This document shows, one piece after another, positions 58,446 through 64,000 of a stretch of DNA of 64,000 bases. The position numbers were made by a program, and so were the translations under genes. Position 1 is the stretch's first letter. Every line of letters starts with the position of its first letter. The notes beneath the pieces were generated by a model, which was given only the letters and a program-made list of their open reading frames with translations, was not told the DNA's origin and searched no databases. The stretch is taken from positions 17,634-81,633 of the forward strand of contig BQKZ01000895.1 in the NCBI GenBank assembly GCA_036244855.1, given 5' to 3'. This DNA comes from Temnopleurus reevesii (Eukaryota; Echinodermata; Echinoidea; Temnopleuroida; Temnopleuridae).

Positions 58446-59604
58446 TGGACTTTGATGTATCGATATACGTTATTGTATTGTATGAAACATGAAAGAAAGT
58501 GATTCTTAAATCTTGAATGTGGGAGCCACCAGAATTTCCTAATCTTCCTGTCACAAACCACTCCTACCTTTGAGACTTTATTATGAGCGATTTCCGGGAG
58601 AAATCCTTGATAATTTTATGACAAACAATAGATTCATAATTTTCAACACTCTTCTTAAAGCGTGGAGGTATGATGTGTTAAGTGTAGTTTTTTTCATACC
58701 AAAGAGGAAACTCTTTATTTGATACCATCTAAACGGGATATTGCTAGGATATTCACCCGATAAATTTGTTATTATCCAAACGTTTTCTTCAGTAGTTAGA
58801 TTGGAAGAATGTCGTTAAGAAGGAACCTACGATCGTATAATCAAAATTTTGTTCACGATTGTCTCATTACGGTTGCCACATTACATATCCGTATGAAATC
58901 ATGACGCGATCGCAATACTCAAAATATGTGAGGCTGTATAATTCATTTTTTCCATCAAATTGATTAGTTGATTCATTTAACTATGGAAGTAAAGCTCTGC
59001 ACATGTTAGCGCATGTGATTATTGCCATGTGATTATTGCCAAAGCCTATTAATGTTAGAATAATGCAACAGTTTTTTTTACACTTTTATCTAAAAAATTC
59101 TTTTTTTGTCGTGTTCATTAGTTCTGTTCGCTGAGTAAAGTTTTGTTAAACTTATTTGTGAAGATCAAATACAAAAGGATTTCACTCAGTTCAAATATTG
59201 AAGTGATAATGAAAAGTTTAATTTTAATACACTCACACACTTTTAAAATTACTGTCCACAAAAGGGAGATGGCAATTCAGCTACTAATGTGATTTATTAG
59301 GGGTCTTTTTCAATAGTTAAGATGGGTTTGATTATAAGCAATATGTTTGTCAAAATCAAGGAAGATTTTCAAAGTGATATAAAAAAAAATCCCGAAAGAG
59401 TTTTATGTGATTATCAGGAGTCAATTAACGCTGAAAATCTTCAGTATATAAGCATAACAAGTGTTTTGGAAGTAAACTTTTCCAGAATTATTGTGCGATG
59501 AACAGTTCATCGTTAGTAATGCAATTATGAACTGCCTCCAGTAGTCCCGCCTGTATATGAAATTGTTGTCTCAGTCTCGGTATCCATAGCAACAAGTGAC
59601 TTTG
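58446..59604. other. Non-coding, nothing recognised
   Basis: AT-rich. Short duplication GTGATTATTGCCA at about 59014-59040. No gene. Confidence 0.35.
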
Positions 59605-59712
59605 ATCGAATCTCCTTTCTCCTCCCACCCTATTGGGTAATATCAATTATGCATCTTATAGCTACAATCACGAACTTGTGTGTTGGGGGTGTTCGGGGGA
59701 AATTATGACGAC

Positions 59713-59754
59713 ACCTACCTTTTGTTTGTGTACTTCCTGCCGATACCCCTGCGG
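59713..59754 (-). CDS. Exon-like ORF in repeat unit 1, begins MAAGVSAG
   Basis: On the minus strand an ATG opens a frame M-A-A-G-V-S-A-G-S-T-Q-T-K, followed by AAAAG|GTAGGTGTCG, a strong splice donor consensus. The frame, ATG and donor are preserved in the other two units. Conservation is not confined to the exon, so this could be a duplicated 5' coding exon, a pseudo-exon in a repeat, or chance. The product is unknown. Confidence 0.25.
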
Positions 59755-60212
59755 CCATCAGAAAACGTTGAATTTTATCTCCAATATGATTTATTTATTC
59801 AGGTCTTCTTGTTACAGTGTAGTCCTTTCAATAATAGAATTAATCTATGGTGGCCTCGAGTTGATTTTTCGAAAATATCTACCTTTTTGGAAAAGAATGA
59901 CGCACCATGTGAGATATTCTACAGAATCTGTTTAAAGGTCGTCAGTATTACGCTCTTTTAATTCCCAAAAGGAAGGCCAAAATTTACACCAATTCATGAA
60001 TACATCTAAAAGGGCATTATTTTCAGAAAAGACAAATTTTTGACGTCCTCCAAAAGAAGGTCGTTGTTAGAGAACTTGACAGCGTTTTCGGAGAAAGGAT
60101 TCCTTTTGACGTCTTTCTGTAATGTTAATTATCTCATTATGGTACATCTTATAGCTACAATCACGAACTTGTGTATTGGGGGTGTTCGGGAGAAATTATG
60201 GCGACACCTACC

Positions 60213-60254
60213 TTTTGTTAGTGTAATTCCTGCCGATACACCTGCGGCCATCAG
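60213..60254 (-). CDS. Exon-like ORF in repeat unit 2, begins MAAGVSAG
   Basis: Same minus-strand frame (M-A-A-G-V-S-A-G-I-T-L-T-K) ending at AAAAG|GTAGGTGTCG. The opposite strand carries a stop (TAG/TAA) in the frame that stays open in units 1 and 3, so the minus strand is the only one open in all three. Function unknown. Confidence 0.25.
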
Positions 60255-60279
60255 GAGAAGGTGAGGGTCACTTGCTTTT

Positions 60280-60560
60280 CCATGAGACAAAAAATAATTG
60301 TTCGCATGCCCTCCACCGACCTGCCCGCTAAAAATGGCCCGTCCTCAACTCCCTTTGCTTATATTTGCTTTTCACGTACATATAATCTGAAAAGATATTT
60401 CAAAATTTAGTTTTTTATCCACTTCTAAGCCGCATTCTCCTCATTATTGTATAGTATGTGTTCGGAAAATAAAAAGAAATGAATATAAATTTCCGACCAA
60501 CTGTCCCGACGCTTTAAAAAATGCATTAGAGGGCACCCTCACAATTATTTTTTGGCCTCG
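60280..60560. mobile_element. Inverted-repeat insertion in triplication unit 2
   Basis: AAAAAATAATTGTTCGCATG and CCCTCC near 60285 are mirrored by GAGGGCACCCTCACAATTAT and TTTTT near 60535. Removing it brings unit 2 to the length of units 1 and 3 and rejoins the shared GGCCTCGAG block. Confidence 0.7.
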
Positions 60561-61028
60561 AGATTACTTTTCGAGAATATCTCCGTTCTTCTAGTAAAAA
60601 TGGACTCACTCTTTGATGTATTTTACAGATATTTTTCAAAAGACGTCCTTTTTTTACGCTCTTTCCCAAGCTCCGATTATGACATCACTTTTTAAGTAAG
60701 CCCCAAAAGGATGCCCATTTTATTAAAGGAACGCGTTTTGACGTCCTGAATAGAACGGTGTCCTTATTGGCATCAAATTCGACGGCATTTCCGAAAAAGA
60801 ATAGCAAAAAGACGTCCTTAAAAATCGACGTCATTGTTCGTCATTCAAAAATTTCGACGTTAATATTAACGTAATTTTAATTTCAATTTTAATTTGATTG
60901 CAACTCACTTCTCCTCCCCGCCATCCCTTCGGTGATATCAATTATCTGATTACAGTACATTTTAAAGCCGCAATCATGAACTAGTGTGTTGTAGGTGTTG
61001 AGGGAAAATGGCGACACCTACCTTTTGT

Positions 61029-61070
61029 TTGTGTATTTCTTGCCGATACACCTGCGGCCATCGGAAGAAG
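61029..61070 (-). CDS. Exon-like ORF in repeat unit 3, begins MAAGVSA
   Basis: Minus-strand frame M-A-A-G-V-S-A-R-N-T-Q-T-K ending at AAAAG|GTAGGTGTCG. Differences from unit 1 include one synonymous and two replacement changes. Function unknown; same caveats as the other units. Confidence 0.25.
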
Positions 61071-61440
61071 GTGATTTGCATCTCCTATATGGTGGTACCG
61101 AGACCACTTATTTTGGAAAAAAAACTCACTCATTGAGGTATTTCACACTTTATTTTAAAAGGTCACCTTTTTTACGCCTTTTTTTACGCCCTTTCAAAGG
61201 AATGCCCAAATTGACACCGATATTAAATGAGACTGTTTTTTAAGAAAGTAAAAAAGGACCTTTTTACAAAAAGAACGTTCTTATAAATTATGACGTTAAC
61301 AACGGAAACATTTCGATGCCCTCTTCGGAAAAGAGCATACAAAAAGACGTCGTCTTCCGAAAAAAGGGCACTGTTTTGACGTCATTTAGAATGTTAGAAA
61401 AGAAATAGACGTCGATATTGGCATCAATTTCAAAATTTTT

Positions 61441-62051
61441 CCAATACATTTATGAAAGTAAAATCGTAAGTTTATCGAATTGCTTTTATTTGTCCTGAAT
61501 TGACACCATAGATACCGATAGACGCCATATAAATAATATATACCGATCGGGATGTTTCTATCGGGATGGAATGAATAATGCACAAAAAGAACACCCTTGT
61601 GACATCAATATAGTCAATATTGGGGTAAAAAAGGCATACTGCTTGACTTCCTATAGAATTTTAGGAAAGAAATTGATTCATATATTCGAATCGGTATTAA
61701 AGTTATTTTTCAAATGTTGTTCGTCCTATCTCATCGAAATAATAGCTTATCAAAGTAGAATCGTCACTTTCTCGAGAAAAAGAAGTCTCTTTTGAATATG
61801 TCCCTGAAGTGACACCATAGATCGGTTTTCATACCAAACTGGACGTTTCGATTGGCATGAGATGGATGAAGCGTGCCTGGAAAGATAACATGTAGAAATA
61901 GGGTAATAGATGGAGGTATAGAAGGCCTGCGGATTGACGTTCATTGAATGAATGGAAGAGTGGTTAGCATATAAGTTGAGACAGGTGAAGAGACAAAGAT
62001 GGAGAGATAGGTTTCTTTTGTGCAAATTTCGTCAAAATTTCATCCGAATTA
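61441..62051. other. Non-coding, nothing recognised
   Basis: No gene. Contains short ACACCATAGAT repeats (about 61504 and 61811). Confidence 0.35.
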
Positions 62052-62301
62052 AAGCCTGCGTCACACCTTTGCGTTTTTAGCCTGCGACAGCCCAGCGTAT
62101 TTGAAATTCTAAAAAACGCTCCCTTGACGGAGAGCATACGCACATCAGACGATGGACTGGCGTTCGGCTTGCGCTCAACGAGCGTACGATGACCGACAGT
62201 CCACCGTATGACCTGCGTTTTATGTGCGTCAAGGGAGTGTTTTTAGTTTCCAAAACGCTGGGCCGACGCAGGCTAAAAACGCAAAGGTGTGAGTCGGCCT
62301 T
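62052..62301. mobile_element. MITE, AAGCCTGCGTCACACCTTTG family, full copy
   Basis: Left AAGCCTGCGTCACACCTTTG and right AAAGGTGTGAGTCGGCCTT are inverted. Inner arms carry AAAACGCTCCCTTGACG and CGTCAAGGGAGTGTTTT. Best-preserved copy of this family outside the 28-30 kb duplication. Confidence 0.86.
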
Positions 62302-62360
62302 AACGCGTGATCGTTTACTTTTCAAGGACTTTGGAAGAAAGATTTAACATAGGGGAAACT

Positions 62361-62404
<44 letters not shown>

Positions 62405-62412
62405 GGGGGGGG
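62361..62412. repeat. (GA)n plus G10 tract
   Basis: GA repeat at 62361-62400 followed by a G run at 62403-62412. Confidence 0.92.
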
Positions 62413-62470
62413 TTGGATATGTCACCTCGGACATGCTAAAATTGAGACAAAAGAAAACTGTACAGCTGTA

Positions 62471-62745
62471 TAGAAGAAAAGTTGAATCGCATCCCATCTC
62501 ATTTAAATATATGCTGAAAACGTACCTGGCTGAAGATTGAGAAGTAGACGAAGAAGAAGAAGAAGGAATAGAAGAAGAAGAAGAAGAAGAGGAGGAGGGA
62601 GAGGGAGTGCAGGGACGGGAGAGTGTAGGAAAATTAGGAAGCTAAAGCGACCCCCTGAAACGAAGGCAAACAGAAGAGATAAAGGTCGAATCGCACTCCA
62701 TCTCATTCAATATTGATATTGAAAGTGGCCTGGGAATTGGATGTA
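62471..62745. repeat. Two diverged copies of a ~70-bp segment around (GAA)n
   Basis: GTTGAATCGCATCCCATCTC and GGTCGAATCGCACTCCATCT (62481 and 62684) start similar segments flanking a (GAA/GGA)n tract (62541-62606). Confidence 0.6.
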
Positions 62746-63251
62746 GAAAAGTGCCTGGATCTAGATGAAAGATGACAGATAAATCAATGAAACAATAAAA
62801 AGAGATTGGTGAAAAAGAAAGACAGGAAGGGCAATTGCCTCTCAAAAAAGGTCATGACTGAAAGATGGATGCTAGGTAAATTTTGCGACATGTACGATGT
62901 CCTCGGATTCATGCAATTGCATCAGTTCGCTCTTTACGCTTTTTTCTTCAAATACGAGTTCACCAAGAGATATTGGTATGAATTTACAACAACTCCCTTC
63001 TCCTCCGAATATTACAATCACTTGCAATCAAATAAAATTTTCACCAATACCTAGAGTATAGAACAGCACTGCATGGTCTAGAACACAACATTATTTTCAT
63101 GTTGTTCTTTAGGTGATAGTGATGATTGTGATTTATTCGATATATAGAGATAATCGTGTTGAAATATCGAGTAGGTTTGGAATAAGTTCGCAAGCAGAGA
63201 AGGCGAAGTTCATTTTTTCAATATTGTATGTCGACTTAAAACGAAGGTATG

Positions 63252-63263
63252 TTAATAATGATG

Positions 63264-63301
<38 letters not shown>
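63252..63301. repeat. (AAT)n microsatellite
   Basis: About 15 units, inside a spurious Asn-rich ORF (63113-63514). Confidence 0.92.
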
Positions 63302-63303
<2 letters not shown>

Positions 63304-63530
63304 TGTTAATGATAATTATGATATCATTTATCAGGCGCATATTACGGATGTTTCTCAGCGTACGTTCCAAAAAGAAAATACAACCGTGCGACACCTACGT
63401 CTCTTAAAGCTTTTTTTGTCAAGATCGTCATGTCGTCTTCAATCCAAAACGTATTTCGCAAATTCGCATAATCGAATCCACATTTTCGCTGACATGCTAT
63501 CAATACAGAGGTAATAAAATACACTTTAGA

Positions 63531-63598
63531 ATAGTAGTAGTAGTAGTAGTATTGTAGTAGCATAGTAGTAATAGTAGTAGTATCATTAGTAGTATTAG
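63531..63598. repeat. (TAG)n microsatellite, interrupted
   Basis: TAGTAG units with ATTG, CAT and TATC interruptions. Confidence 0.88.
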
Positions 63599-63982
63599 TT
63601 TCTTTTTTTCTCCTTCTACTTCTCTAAACAAATTCATGAAGACTTTGTGAGGAGTATCAAGTGTATCGTTTCTCTTTGAGGCATATTCTCGATCAAATTC
63701 GATTGTGCATTATTCTGTTTTGAATCAATCTTCTCTGTCATATTGATTGTCACGCCATGTCATGTCCACTAAATCTAGCTCTTAATGTTACCACCAATTG
63801 ACATCTTGAGTGGACATGCGTTTACATTTTACATCTCGAATGTTGTCTTCTGCGTCGTGATAATTTTCTTGTCCGGCACACCGCTGTGTAAATTTCAACC
63901 GCCATGATCGTCTCGAGTAATCAAACGGTTGATCGAGCGCATGCGCAAATCAGTTTGTATGGGTCTTGAGGCTTTTCATTGA

Positions 63983-64000
63983 CTGTGAGCAGAAGGGACA
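63983..64000. mobile_element. Terminus of a CTGTGAGCAGAAGGGACA-type MITE, cut by window edge
   Basis: The last 18 bases match the terminal inverted repeat of the 24483-24735 and 46952-47200 elements. The element probably continues beyond the window. Confidence 0.6.

Larger units (their letters stand above)
59605..61440. repeat. Diverged tandem triplication, ~510-bp unit
   Basis: Three units start near 59605, 60116 and 60900. Each opens with ATATCAATTAT-like sequence, then TACAATCACGAACTTGTGT, GACACCTACCTTTTGTTTGT and TGCGGCCATC. A block with GGCCTCGAG..TTTTCGA and GACGTC-rich sequence follows. Unit 2 is longer because of an inserted inverted-repeat element at about 60280-60560. Confidence 0.8.

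Noticed and set aside
62307..62540. LINE reverse transcriptase C-terminus (SFKYMLKTYL end)
   Set aside because: The motif is short, the frame starts in a (GA)n repeat, and the sister segment at 62674 does not keep the frame.

Overview
This is a gene-poor, AT-rich, repeat-dense stretch of a metazoan nuclear genome. It has no operons, no ribosome-binding sites and no compact ORFs. A GT splice donor ends the only convincing coding exon. tRNA-derived SINEs, LINE 3' tails, many small palindromic transposon-like elements (MITEs), microsatellites and G/C homopolymers fill the rest. The density of foldback elements, together with apparently allelic copies placed side by side in the assembly, fits a highly heterozygous marine invertebrate. 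A sea urchin or related echinoderm is my best guess, but that is inference; no species-diagnostic gene is visible.

Layout. 1-3.2 kb: MITEs, a tRNA-derived SINE with a (CAA)n tail, and a possible promoter region. 3.25-3.76 kb: a GC-rich first coding exon of a rhodopsin-like (class A) GPCR, plus strand, covering the N-terminus to the start of TM4; no later exon was found here. 5.9-7.6 kb: a degenerate ~180-bp tandem array rich in ACGCA motifs, interrupted by a MITE. 7.7-19 kb: SINEs, LINE tails, compound microsatellites and a MITE nested inside another MITE. 19.1-19.7 kb: an assembly gap. 20-28 kb: MITEs, SINE pieces and a 160-bp near-perfect hairpin. 28.4-30.4 kb: a ~1.15-kb duplication with a single N at the junction. 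30-45 kb: purine and pyrimidine tracts and dispersed repeats. 45-49.2 kb: three duplicated structures, including two apparently allelic copies that differ by one MITE insertion. 49-58 kb: minisatellites, more MITEs and a second gap. 59.6-61.4 kb: a diverged triplicated ~510-bp unit whose minus strand carries a short ATG-initiated exon-like ORF ending at a consensus splice donor. 61.4-64 kb: microsatellites and MITEs, with a repeat terminus at the very end.

Functionally, the window has one sensory/signalling receptor exon in a large non-coding landscape. The main biological content is transposition history: nested insertions, a presence/absence allele and several families of short non-autonomous elements that must be mobilised by enzymes encoded elsewhere. 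I found no intact transposase, reverse transcriptase or other enzyme gene.
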